Source: Nitrospirota bacterium (GTDB lineage: Bacteria > Nitrospirota > Thermodesulfovibrionia > Thermodesulfovibrionales > JdFR-88). Taken from it: DNA of 12,557 bases. Position 1 is the stretch's first letter. Each line of letters starts with the position of its first letter. Under the pieces are notes generated by a model that searched no databases, had not been told where the DNA came from, and saw nothing but the letters and a program-made list of their open reading frames with translations. The stretch is taken from positions 1-12,557 of the forward strand of contig JAJYJB010000033.1 of assembly GCA_021789735.1 (NCBI GenBank), in the 5' to 3' direction. Below are positions 4,509-11,766 of this stretch, piece after piece. Both the position numbers and the translations under genes were made by a program.

Positions 4509-6605
4509 ATGAACATATTTGAAACCGGCATCGGTAACGGCAAACTAGTCGTCGAAACAGGGGAGTTCGCGAAACAGTCCGACGGAGCGGCCCTTGTAAG
4601 GCTTGGGGACACTGTTGTCCTGGCCACTGTAGTGGCTGAGAAGAGGGTGAAAGAGGGGCTGGACTTTTTCCCCCTTACCATAGACTACCAGGAGAAGGCG
4701 TATTCCGCGGGTAAGATACCAGGCGGGTTTTTCAAAAGGGAAGGCAGGCCGTCCGAAAAGGAAGTCCTGACCTCAAGGCTCATTGACAGGCCGATAAGGC
4801 CGCTGTTTCCCGAGGGTTTTTTCTCCGAGACGCAGGGCATAGCGACCCTGCTTTCTTTCGGAGAGGAAAACGTCTCCGATGTGCTTGGCATTATCGGGAT
4901 GTCCTGCGCGCTCATGCTCTCAGACATACCTTTCGGAGGGCCGGTGGGCGCCGTGAAGGTGGGGTACCTGGACGGCAGGATAGTTGTGAACCCGTCCCTG
5001 GCGGAAATTGAGGCCCTCACGCTTAACCTCACCGTTGCGGGCACTGAGGACTTTATCGTCATGGTTGAAGGCGGCGCCTCCGAGGTGTCCGAATCGCTGC
5101 TTCTTGAGGCGATCGAAACGGCCCATGCCGAGATAAAGAAGCTCTGCCATTTCCAGAAGGAGATGCGCGAGAAGGCGGGCAAGCCCAAACGCGAGATCAC
5201 CCCGCAGGTCATAGATGAAGGCCTTAAGAAGGCCGTGTGGGACATGAGCGAGCAGAAGGTCAGGGAGTGCATTGTGATCCCGGACAAGCTCAAGAGGCAG
5301 ACCGCGCTTGATGCTGTGCGTGCCGAGGTGGTGGAAAAGCTCAACCAGCCTGCCGAGGGAGCTGACCAGCCCGACAGGAGCAAGGACATCGCAAAAGCCT
5401 TCCTGGACATGGAGAAAAAGATAGTCCGGGGCATGATAGCCAACACCGGCGTCAGGGCCGATGGCAGAAAGCCTGATGAGATAAGGCCCATATACGGCAA
5501 GGTAGGGTTCCTGCCCAGGGCCCACGGTTCGGCCCTTTTTGTCCGCGGGGAGACCCAGGCGCTCTGCGTTGCCACCCTTGGGACAGGCGAGGATGAGCAG
5601 AAGATAGACGCCCTGGAAGGGGAGAGCTATAAGAGGTTCATGCTCCATTACAACTTCCCGCCTTTCAGTGTGGGGGAGGTAAAGTTCCTGCGCGGGCCCG
5701 GCAGGAGGGAGATAGGCCACGGCGCGCTGGCCGAAAGGGCGGTCAAGCCCATGGTCCCGGGCAAAGAAGAGTTCCCTTACACGATAAGGGTGGTCTCGGA
5801 CATACTGGAATCGAACGGGTCTTCTTCCATGGCCACTGTTTGCGCCTCCGTGCTGGCCCTTATGGACGCAGGGGTGCCGATAAAGGCGCCTGTAGCCGGC
5901 ATCGCCATGGGCCTGGTGCTTGAGGACGACAAGGTGGTGATACTTAGCGACATCCTCGGTCTTGAGGACCATCTGGGCGACATGGATTTCAAGGTTACCG
6001 GCACCGACAAGGGCGTGACCGCGTTCCAGATGGATGTCAAGAAGGCAGGTATAAACAGGGCCATCCTGGAGCAGGCGCTTGAAAGGGCCAGGCTCGGCAG
6101 GCTCCACATACTTGGCAAGATGAAAGAGACCCTCGATGCGCCGCGCACCAACCTTGCGCCGTATGCGCCGCGCATCTACGTGATGCACATAAAGCCGGAG
6201 AAGATCCGCGAGGTGATAGGCACCGGCGGCAAGGTGATCCGCGGCATCGTGGAGGAGACCGGCGTAAAGATAGACATAGACGATACGGGGCTTGTCAATA
6301 TTGCCTCGAACGACGAGGCTTCGGCAATGAAGGCAAAGGCCATAATAGAGGGCATAGTGGCCGAGGCCGAGCTTGGCAAGGTCTACAAGGGCAAGGTCGT
6401 GCGCATAGCGGACTTCGGCGCCTTCGTTGAGATATTGCCCGGCGTGGACGGCCTTTTGCACATCTCCCAGATATCGCACAAGAGGATAGCAAAGGTCACG
6501 GACGTGCTCAAAGAGGGCGACGAGCTGGATGTAAAGGTCATAGAGATAGACAAGCAGGGCCGCGTCAGACTCTCCAGGAAAGAACTCCTCGAGCCCGACA
6601 GCTAA
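4509..6605 (+). CDS. pnp: Polynucleotide phosphorylase (polyribonucleotide nucleotidyltransferase)
   Basis: 698 residues, full length. PNPase is a trimeric 3'-5' phosphorolytic exoribonuclease and RNA-tailing enzyme of the degradosome. First RNase PH domain: GDTVVLATVV, FFPLTIDYQEKAYSAGKIPG, RLIDRPIRPLFP. A helical linker covers about 210-315. The second RNase PH domain starts near VRADGRKPDEIRPI and holds the catalytic features: a Ser-rich ESNGSSSMA loop and EDHLGDMD (about 486-493) matching the essential Asp pair. A KH domain follows (IREVIGTGGKVIRGI, GTGG near 571). An S1 domain (about 620-690, DFGAFVEILPGVDGLLHISQI) completes the protein. It begins 11 nt after rpsO with only a weak purine-rich ribosome site (AAGAGA), so coupling to rpsO is likely. 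No room exists for a long RNase III-cut leader of the E. coli type. Confidence 0.98.
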   Translation: MNIFETGIGNGKLVVETGEFAKQSDGAALVRLGDTVVLATVVAEKRVKEGLDFFPLTIDYQEKAYSAGKIPGGFFKREGRPSEKEVLTSRLIDRPIRPLFPEGFFSETQGIATLLSFGEENVSDVLGIIGMSCALMLSDIPFGGPVGAVKVGYLDGRIVVNPSLAEIEALTLNLTVAGTEDFIVMVEGGASEVSESLLLEAIETAHAEIKKLCHFQKEMREKAGKPKREITPQVIDEGLKKAVWDMSEQKVRECIVIPDKLKRQTALDAVRAEVVEKLNQPAEGADQPDRSKDIAKAFLDMEKKIVRGMIANTGVRADGRKPDEIRPIYGKVGFLPRAHGSALFVRGETQALCVATLGTGEDEQKIDALEGESYKRFMLHYNFPPFSVGEVKFLRGPGRREIGHGALAERAVKPMVPGKEEFPYTIRVVSDILESNGSSSMATVCASVLALMDAGVPIKAPVAGIAMGLVLEDDKVVILSDILGLEDHLGDMDFKVTGTDKGVTAFQMDVKKAGINRAILEQALERARLGRLHILGKMKETLDAPRTNLAPYAPRIYVMHIKPEKIREVIGTGGKVIRGIVEETGVKIDIDDTGLVNIASNDEASAMKAKAIIEGIVAEAELGKVYKGKVVRIADFGAFVEILPGVDGLLHISQISHKRIAKVTDVLKEGDELDVKVIEIDKQGRVRLSRKELLEPDS

Positions 6606-6725
6606 GCGGAAAAAGCATCTTTGCCTTTTTATTTGCCGGCATCAGGCGCCAAAGCGAAGCAAAAGACAGAAGAAAAAATCAAATAAACCGGATTCTGAAG
6701 ACCCACGGCCGGAAGGAGAGGCCCA

Positions 6726-7979
6726 TTGTTCAGGAAAGAGCTTCTCGAAAACGGGATAACGGTGGTAATGGAGCGGCTCACAGGGGTGCGCTCCTTTACC
6801 GCCGGCATCTGGGTGAAGGTCGGCTCTAGGAATGAGCCCGGCGGAAAAAACGGCATATCCCATTTCCTGGAGCATATGTTTTTCAAGGGCACGGCGAAAC
6901 GGAGCGCCCGGGACATCGCCCTTGAGATAGACAACATAGGCGGAGACCTTAACGCCTTTACCTCCAAGGAAAACACCGCTTTTTACGTCAAGGTGCTGGA
7001 CCTGCACATGGAAAAGGGCCTCGACATCCTCGCGGACATATTCTGCCACTCCACCCTGATTGAAGAGGACATCGAAAAGGAGCGAGGGGTAATAAAGGAA
7101 GAGATAAAAATGGTCGAGGACACGCCCGATGACCTTGTCCACGACCTCTTTAACGCCGACATATGGGGGAAGACCGGGATCGGCCGGCCGGTCCTTGGCA
7201 CCAGGGAGACCCTGAAGGGCATAAACAGGGACGACCTCACAAACCACGTGAAGCGGTTTTACGGCACGAGGGACACAATAGTGTCCTGCGCCGGCAGCTT
7301 CGACCCGCAGAAGCTCATAGACGTGCTTAATGAAAAGCTGGGGTCGCTGAGGAGGGGTTCCGAGCCTTCCCATTTGGCTGCTCCGGCCTTTGGCAGCGGG
7401 ACGAAGGTATACCGGAAAAACCTCTCCGAAGTCCACGTATGTCTTGGCATAGAGGGGCTTTCGCAGTCCCATCCCAGGCGCTATGAGTACTACATACTGA
7501 ACACCATACTCGGGGCGGGCATAAGCTCAAGGCTTTTCCAGGACATAAGGGAAAAACGGGGGCTCGTCTACACCATTTATTCCTTTGCCTCCTCCTATAG
7601 TGACACGGGGATATTCGGGGTTTACGCGGGGACGGGCAAAAAGAAAGCCGCGGACGTGGTGTCCCTGGTCCACGAGCATTTTCACGCCCTGCCGGACTCC
7701 ATCGAGCAGGCCGAGCTGGACAGGGCGAAGGAGCAGCTGAAGGGCAACCTCATCCTGGGCCTTGAGTCCACTTCCACGCGCATGCAGAACATCGCGAAGC
7801 AGGAAATATATTTTGGCAGGCATTTCACTCCGCAGGAGGTGATAGAGCAGATAGACGCCGTTACCCTCCCCAGGTTGAGGGAGGCGGCCCATATGCTCAT
7901 CAGGGGGAAAACCCCTGTCCTTACCGTGCTCGGACCAGTCGAAGGGCAGCAATTCGAAGGGCCTCTGCCGCCTCTTTGA
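6726..7979 (+). CDS. M16-family zinc peptidase (processing-protease-like)
   Basis: 417 residues, typical of the single-unit bacterial M16B peptidases usually found downstream of pnp. The start is TTG 6726, fixed by GGAAGGAG at 6711-6718 with 7-nt spacing and by protein similarity beginning at once (FRKELLENGITVVMERL). The inverted zinc motif HFLEH is at residues 46-50, with the distal ligand Glu in ERGVIKEEI (about 125-126), giving the HxxEH-x~75-E signature of an active enzyme. The C-terminal half carries the family's RLFQDIREKRGLVYTIYSF segment (Arg/Tyr substrate contacts). No signal peptide is visible, so it probably acts in the cytoplasm. Substrate unknown; relatives degrade or process peptides. 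The last 59 bp overlap the convergent cysteine desulfurase gene. Confidence 0.93.
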   Translation: MFRKELLENGITVVMERLTGVRSFTAGIWVKVGSRNEPGGKNGISHFLEHMFFKGTAKRSARDIALEIDNIGGDLNAFTSKENTAFYVKVLDLHMEKGLDILADIFCHSTLIEEDIEKERGVIKEEIKMVEDTPDDLVHDLFNADIWGKTGIGRPVLGTRETLKGINRDDLTNHVKRFYGTRDTIVSCAGSFDPQKLIDVLNEKLGSLRRGSEPSHLAAPAFGSGTKVYRKNLSEVHVCLGIEGLSQSHPRRYEYYILNTILGAGISSRLFQDIREKRGLVYTIYSFASSYSDTGIFGVYAGTGKKKAADVVSLVHEHFHALPDSIEQAELDRAKEQLKGNLILGLESTSTRMQNIAKQEIYFGRHFTPQEVIEQIDAVTLPRLREAAHMLIRGKTPVLTVLGPVEGQQFEGPLPPL

Positions 7980-9084
7980 TCTCTTTCTCCGTGTTTTCCC
8001 GTCCCAGCGTGATGCGGACGGAAGAAAACGCATCTTCGTCGCTTGCCCCCATTGCCTTAAGGACCGGAGATGGCGACTTTCTGCCCTCATGGCAGGCGGA
8101 GCCCGCGGAGATGGCGACCGAGTCTTTCAGTGCCTCGACCAGCAGATTTCCGTCAACTCCGGGAATTGAGATGTTAAGGGTGTTTGGAAGCCTTTTTTCC
8201 GCAGCCCCTCCGTTTATCTTCATTCCCGGGACGGTCCCGGCCAGAAGTCCGGAAAGCGTGCCTCTCAAACGTCCAAGCCGTTCCATGCGCAGGGGCAGCT
8301 CCTTTTCCGCAAGCTCGCAGGCCGCGCCAAGACCTGCTATATAAGGCGTGTTTTCGGTGCCCGGCCTCATGCCCTTTTCATGCCCGGCCCCGAACATGAT
8401 GACGTTTTTAAGCGGGAGGCCCTTTTTGACATAAAGCGCGCCTATCCCCTTTGGTCCGTGGAATTTGTGGGCCGCGATGGAGAGCACATCCACGCCCAGG
8501 GCCCCGATATCCACGGGTATCTTCCCGGCAGATTGCGCCGCATCGGTGTGGAAAAGGGTTTTTGGGTTTTTGGCCCGGCAGATCCTTACCGCATCGGATA
8601 TGGGCTGTATCACGCCCGTTTCATTGTTTGCGTGCATTATGGTCACCAGGGCGGTGTCCGGCCTTACGGCTTTTTCAAGGGCCTCAAGGCTGACGGCACC
8701 GTTTCCGTCCACCGGAAGCAGGGTCACCTCAACGCCCCGGCCCTGAAGGGCTTTTAAAGGGTTCAAGACGGCCGGGTGCTCGGTCTGCTGGCTTATCATG
8801 TGCCCCGGCCCGCCGCCGGGGAAAAGGTCCCGCGCCAGGGCCGCAGCCCCGAATATGGCGATGTTGTTTGATTCAGTGGCCCCCGATGTGAAATAGACCT
8901 CCGCAGGCCCCGCCCCGATGAGCGCGGCCACGCGCTGTCTTGCCCACTCGATCCGGGCCCTGGCCAAAAATCCGTACTCATGGCCGCTCGACGGATTGCC
9001 GTAAAGGCCGTCCAGCGCCTGGCAGACCGCCTCCAAAACCTCCGGGGCCGGCCTTGTGCTGGCGTTATTGTCCAGATAGATCAT
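7921..9084 (-). CDS. Cysteine desulfurase (NifS/IscS-like, class V aminotransferase fold)
   Basis: 387 residues starting MIYLDNNAST, the canonical family start. PLP-binding features: SGATESNN (about 67-74), His103 in QTEHPA, the HANNETG segment (151-157), Asp181 in HTDAAQ, and the Schiff-base lysine Lys207 in SIAAHKFHGPKG. RPGTEN is at 240-245. The persulfide-forming Cys331 lies in GSACHEGRKSPSPVL, on a loop of IscS/NifS-like length. The enzyme removes sulfur from cysteine for Fe-S clusters, tRNA thiolation or other sulfur carriers. The Fe-S-rich NuoE/F genes next door could be clients, but no scaffold gene (IscU/NifU) is visible. There is no Shine-Dalgarno, and a TATAAT lies 8 bp before the ATG, which suggests a leaderless message. 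Exact subfamily is not certain. Confidence 0.95.
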   Translation of the reverse strand: MIYLDNNASTRPAPEVLEAVCQALDGLYGNPSSGHEYGFLARARIEWARQRVAALIGAGPAEVYFTSGATESNNIAIFGAAALARDLFPGGGPGHMISQQTEHPAVLNPLKALQGRGVEVTLLPVDGNGAVSLEALEKAVRPDTALVTIMHANNETGVIQPISDAVRICRAKNPKTLFHTDAAQSAGKIPVDIGALGVDVLSIAAHKFHGPKGIGALYVKKGLPLKNVIMFGAGHEKGMRPGTENTPYIAGLGAACELAEKELPLRMERLGRLRGTLSGLLAGTVPGMKINGGAAEKRLPNTLNISIPGVDGNLLVEALKDSVAISAGSACHEGRKSPSPVLKAMGASDEDAFSSVRITLGRENTEKEIKEAAEALRIAALRLVRAR

Positions 9085-9092
9085 GATTTTTA

Positions 9093-9098
9093 ATTATA
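9093..9098 (-). promoter_or_regulatory. -10 box immediately upstream of the cysteine desulfurase start
   Basis: The minus strand reads TATAAT at 9098-9093, 8 bp before ATG 9084. A start site about 7 bp downstream of the box would fall within a few bases of the ATG. The -35 region is poor (GTGAAA at 17-bp spacing), so an activator may be needed. Confidence 0.45.
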
Positions 9099-9138
9099 AC
9101 CCCTGTCCGGTGCGTTTTCACTGAAATCGTCCGGCTGC

Positions 9139-9173
9139 GGACCTGAGGTCCTTGTTTTTCGTCTTGTTTTTCG
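9139..9173. repeat. Palindrome followed by a tandem 11-mer in the divergent intergenic region
   Basis: GGACCT-G-AGGTCC is a perfect 13-bp palindrome at 9139-9151. It is followed by CTTGTTTTTCG at 9151-9161 and again at 9163-9173 (period 12). On the plus strand, GGACC-TGA-GGTCC followed by T-rich sequence could form a weak terminator-like hairpin, but no plus-strand gene ends here. The palindrome could equally be an operator between the divergently transcribed desulfurase and nuoE-like genes. Confidence 0.45.
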
Positions 9174-9377
9174 CACTAAGAAGGAACGTTTTTAGTAGAC
9201 AAGTGTTTAAAAACTATGGATTTGTTTTTTATAATGATCCGATGCGCTATTGAATTTATTTATGTTTTCATTGACTCGTTGAAAATGAAAGCAGCCGGTT
9301 GTTAAAATCATAAACTCTAGGATTTTTTTTTGCCGGGGTAAAGAGAAAAAGTAAAAGCGTTCCAAGGAGAGGTCCTG
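9174..9377 (+). promoter_or_regulatory. AT-rich leader/promoter region upstream of the nuoE-like gene
   Basis: No credible gene is seen here. TATAAT at 9230-9235 is a candidate -10 with only a poor -35 (TTAAAA, 17 bp upstream). TTGACT at 9271-9276 resembles a -35 but lacks a matching -10. AAAATC (9304-9309) and GATTTT (9321-9326) could pair ahead of a run of nine T (9323-9331), forming an AU-only attenuator-like hairpin in the leader. AAGGAG at 9364-9369 is the nuoE ribosome site. Confidence 0.35.
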
Positions 9378-9884
9378 ATGTCTGAAACCGTTGAAAAAAA
9401 TCTTAAGGCCGCGGATGTTGAAAAACTGGAGGGCATCTGCAGCCGCCATGGAGAAGACAAGGGCGGTGTTATAACCATTCTCCAGGAGCTCCAGGAGCAC
9501 TTTGGTTATGTGCCTGAGGAAGCGGTAAATTTCATAGCCGACAGTCTGGAGATGCCGCGGAGCCATTTCTACGGGGTGGCCACTTTCTATTCTCAATTCC
9601 ATTTCAGGCCAAGGGGCAAGAACATAATAACCGCGTGCTGCGGCACCGCCTGCCACGTGAAGGGCTCCGACAGGCTGATAAACATCCTGGGCAGGGAGCT
9701 TGGCATCCCCGAAGGGCAGGAGACCTCGGAAGACATGGAGTTCACCCTTGAGAAGGTGAACTGCGTGGGGGCCTGCTCCATAGCGCCCGTCATCATCGTT
9801 AACAAGGAAGTCCACGGGAAGATGAGCGCCGAGGGCGTAACGAAGGCGGTAAAAAAACTTAAGGGCGGTACAGATGGCAAGTAA
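9378..9884 (+). CDS. NuoE/HndA-like [2Fe-2S] subunit of an NAD(H)-linked complex
   Basis: 168 residues with the thioredoxin-like NuoE fold. The helical N-terminal half has the family patterns GGVITILQELQEHFGYVP and FYGVATFYSQFHF. The [2Fe-2S] ligands are complete: Cys87-x4-Cys92 in ACCGTACHVKGSD and Cys129-x3-Cys133 in NCVGACSIAPV. Such subunits pair with a NuoF-like flavoprotein in complex I, bidirectional hydrogenases (HoxE), electron-bifurcating [FeFe] hydrogenases (HndA/HydC) and NAD-dependent formate dehydrogenases. AAGGAG at 9364-9369 gives a good start, and the gene overlaps the NuoF-like gene by 11 nt. No other complex I gene is in view, so a soluble hydrogenase or formate dehydrogenase module is more likely than respiratory complex I. 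That choice is inference. Confidence 0.93.
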   Translation: MSETVEKNLKAADVEKLEGICSRHGEDKGGVITILQELQEHFGYVPEEAVNFIADSLEMPRSHFYGVATFYSQFHFRPRGKNIITACCGTACHVKGSDRLINILGRELGIPEGQETSEDMEFTLEKVNCVGACSIAPVIIVNKEVHGKMSAEGVTKAVKKLKGGTDGK

Positions 9885-11658
9885 CGGCAACATAGAGATA
9901 AAAGTGTGCATGGGGACCGGCGGCATCGCCGCGGGCGGCGAGGGGGTGCTTGGAGCTTTCGGGGAGCTTCTGGCACGGGCCGATATACAGGCAAGGATAG
10001 AGAAGAACTGCTCAAGGCACAAAGTGGGCTGCAGGGGATTTTGCGCCCGGGACGTTTTGGTGGATGTCATAATCGACGGTCAGCGGACCACCTATCAGTA
10101 TATCAAGCCGGAGATGGTCCAGAGGATAGTCGAGGAGCATATTATCGCCGGTTCTCCCGTTTCGGAATGGGAGGTCAGGGACGACTACCGCGCCTTCCAT
10201 GACAGGCAGGTGAAGGTGGTGCTCTCCGATTGCGGTGAGATCGATCCTGAGGACGTGGAGGCATACATCGAAGGCGGAGGGTACGGGGCGGCCAGGAAGG
10301 TCCTCACCGGCATGGGTCCGGAGGAGGTCATTGATGTTGTAAAAAAGTCCGGCCTGAGAGGCAGGGGCGGCGCCGGCTTTCCGACCGGGGTGAAATGGGA
10401 GGCGGCAAGGAAGCAGCCACCCGGACTCAAGTACATAATATGCAACGCCGACGAGGGCGACCCGGGAGCGTTCATGGACCGCTCGGTCATTGAGGGCAAT
10501 CCGCACTGCGTTATAGAGGGCATGATCGTGGCGGCCTATGCGGTGGGAGCGTCCGAAGGCTATGTGTACATCAGGGCCGAGTACCCCCTTGCCGTTGAAA
10601 GGCTTAAAGCGGCCATAGGGCAGGCGAGGAAAAAAGGTTTCCTCGGAAAGAACATCTTCGGGGCCGGGATCGATTTCGATATAAAGGTAAAGCTTGGCGC
10701 AGGTGCGTTTGTCTGCGGCGAGGAGACCGCCCTTATAGCCTCGATCGAGGGAGAGCGGGGGATGCCCAGGGCGAAGCCGCCGTTTCCGGTGGTAAGCGGC
10801 CTCTGGGGCAAACCCACCGTTATAAACAATGTGGAGACCCTGGCCAACATCCCTTACATAGTGACGCGCGGCGCGGACTGGTTTGCCTCCCTGGGCACCG
10901 AAAAGTCCAAGGGCACAAAGGTCTTCGCGCTGACCGGGAAAGTCAGGAACACGGGGCTCATAGAGATCCCCATGGGCATGAGCATGAGGGACATCGTTTT
11001 TTCAATAGGGGGCGGCATAGAGGGCGGCAGGAAGTTCAAGGCGGTGCAGATGGGCGGCCCCTCAGGCGGGTGCATCCCGGAGCACCACCTGGACGTAAAG
11101 GTGGATTATGAGAACCTCATGCAACTTGGCGCCATTGTGGGCTCCGGTGGCATGATCGTCCTGGATGAGGACGATTGCATGGTCAATGTGGCAAAATACT
11201 TCCTCAATTTCACTCAGATGGAGTCCTGCGGAAAGTGCGTCCCGTGCCGGGTGGGGACGAAAAGGCTCTATGAGGTCCTGGACCGGATCACGAACGGGGA
11301 GGGCAAGGAGAGCGACCTGGACCTCCTGGAGAAGCTCTCAAAGGACATAAAGCTCTCTTCCCTGTGCGGTCTTGGACAGACGGCGCCAAACCCGGTGCTT
11401 AGCACTCTCCGGTATTTCAGGCATGAATACGAGGCGCACATACTGGACAGGAAATGCCCCGCCAAGGCGTGCAAGGCGCTGATCACATATCATATCCTGG
11501 AGACGGCCTGCAAAGGCTGCGGGGCGTGCATGAGGGTCTGCCCGGCCGGTTCCATAAGCGGACGCAAGAAATCGCCCCATATGATAAACCAGGAGCTTTG
11601 CATCAAATGCGGCAGCTGCTTCGACGTCTGTAAATTCAAGGCCGTGCTGAAAGAGTGA
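9874..11658 (+). CDS. NuoF/HndC/HydB-like NADH-FMN-FeS subunit with C-terminal 2[4Fe-4S] ferredoxin domain
   Basis: 594 residues, longer than complex I NuoF (about 430) and like the HydB/HndC diaphorase subunits. Order: N-terminal thioredoxin-like [2Fe-2S] domain (about 5-100), NADH/FMN domain with GRGGAGFPTG (163-172), CNADEGDPGAFMDR and GAGAFVCGEETAL, an SLBB-like segment, then the [4Fe-4S] (N3) cluster domain with ESCGKCVPC (Cys452, 455, 458) and Cys498. Last is a ferredoxin domain with two CxxCxxCxxxC sets (Cys546-556 and 576-586). The N-terminal domain is odd: it has Cys12, Cys53 and Cys57, but the expected second Cys is Gly17 (GTGG, not GTGC). It would oxidise or reduce NAD(H) and pass electrons via FMN to ferredoxin-type centres, possibly in flavin-based bifurcation. 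The start overlaps the nuoE end (ATGGCAAGTAA). Confidence 0.95.
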   Translation: MASNGNIEIKVCMGTGGIAAGGEGVLGAFGELLARADIQARIEKNCSRHKVGCRGFCARDVLVDVIIDGQRTTYQYIKPEMVQRIVEEHIIAGSPVSEWEVRDDYRAFHDRQVKVVLSDCGEIDPEDVEAYIEGGGYGAARKVLTGMGPEEVIDVVKKSGLRGRGGAGFPTGVKWEAARKQPPGLKYIICNADEGDPGAFMDRSVIEGNPHCVIEGMIVAAYAVGASEGYVYIRAEYPLAVERLKAAIGQARKKGFLGKNIFGAGIDFDIKVKLGAGAFVCGEETALIASIEGERGMPRAKPPFPVVSGLWGKPTVINNVETLANIPYIVTRGADWFASLGTEKSKGTKVFALTGKVRNTGLIEIPMGMSMRDIVFSIGGGIEGGRKFKAVQMGGPSGGCIPEHHLDVKVDYENLMQLGAIVGSGGMIVLDEDDCMVNVAKYFLNFTQMESCGKCVPCRVGTKRLYEVLDRITNGEGKESDLDLLEKLSKDIKLSSLCGLGQTAPNPVLSTLRYFRHEYEAHILDRKCPAKACKALITYHILETACKGCGACMRVCPAGSISGRKKSPHMINQELCIKCGSCFDVCKFKAVLKE

Positions 11659-11766
11659 GCGCGCGGCACTTTTTATTGCCTTTCCCGGACTTCGTTTTTT
11701 GGAATAAAAGCAAAAAATCAAATTGGACCAAAAGTAAAAAAACTTTCACAGGAGGGACTGAAAGAG
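11659..11766. other. Short intergenic region between the nuoF-like gene and fhs
   Basis: 108 bp, A-rich on the plus strand in its second half. A weak AGTG...CACT hairpin followed by five T (about 11655-11676) just after the nuoF stop is terminator-like but poor. No convincing promoter is seen. The A-rich leader ends in AGGAGG (11750-11755) for fhs. Same-operon transcription with nuoEF is possible. Confidence 0.3.

Noticed and set aside
4685..5575. 296-codon minus-strand frame opposite pnp
   Set aside because: Ser-rich antisense product with no family pattern; a shadow of pnp.
4920..6479. 519-codon open frame on the minus strand opposite pnp
   Set aside because: pnp on the plus strand is unmistakable over its full length. 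The antisense product is rich in His, Leu, Arg and Tyr with no recognisable domain, as expected for the complement of a GC-rich gene.
6606..6725. Possible terminator between pnp and the M16 gene
   Set aside because: There are T-rich and GC-rich patches, but no stem of useful length directly followed by a T run.
6642..7472. 276-codon minus-strand frame opposite the M16 peptidase gene
   Set aside because: Antisense shadow of a well-supported gene, with no motifs of its own.
9207..10070. 287-codon minus-strand frame across the nuoE-like gene
   Set aside because: It covers the complement of nuoE and part of nuoF, with an unlikely composition and no domain.
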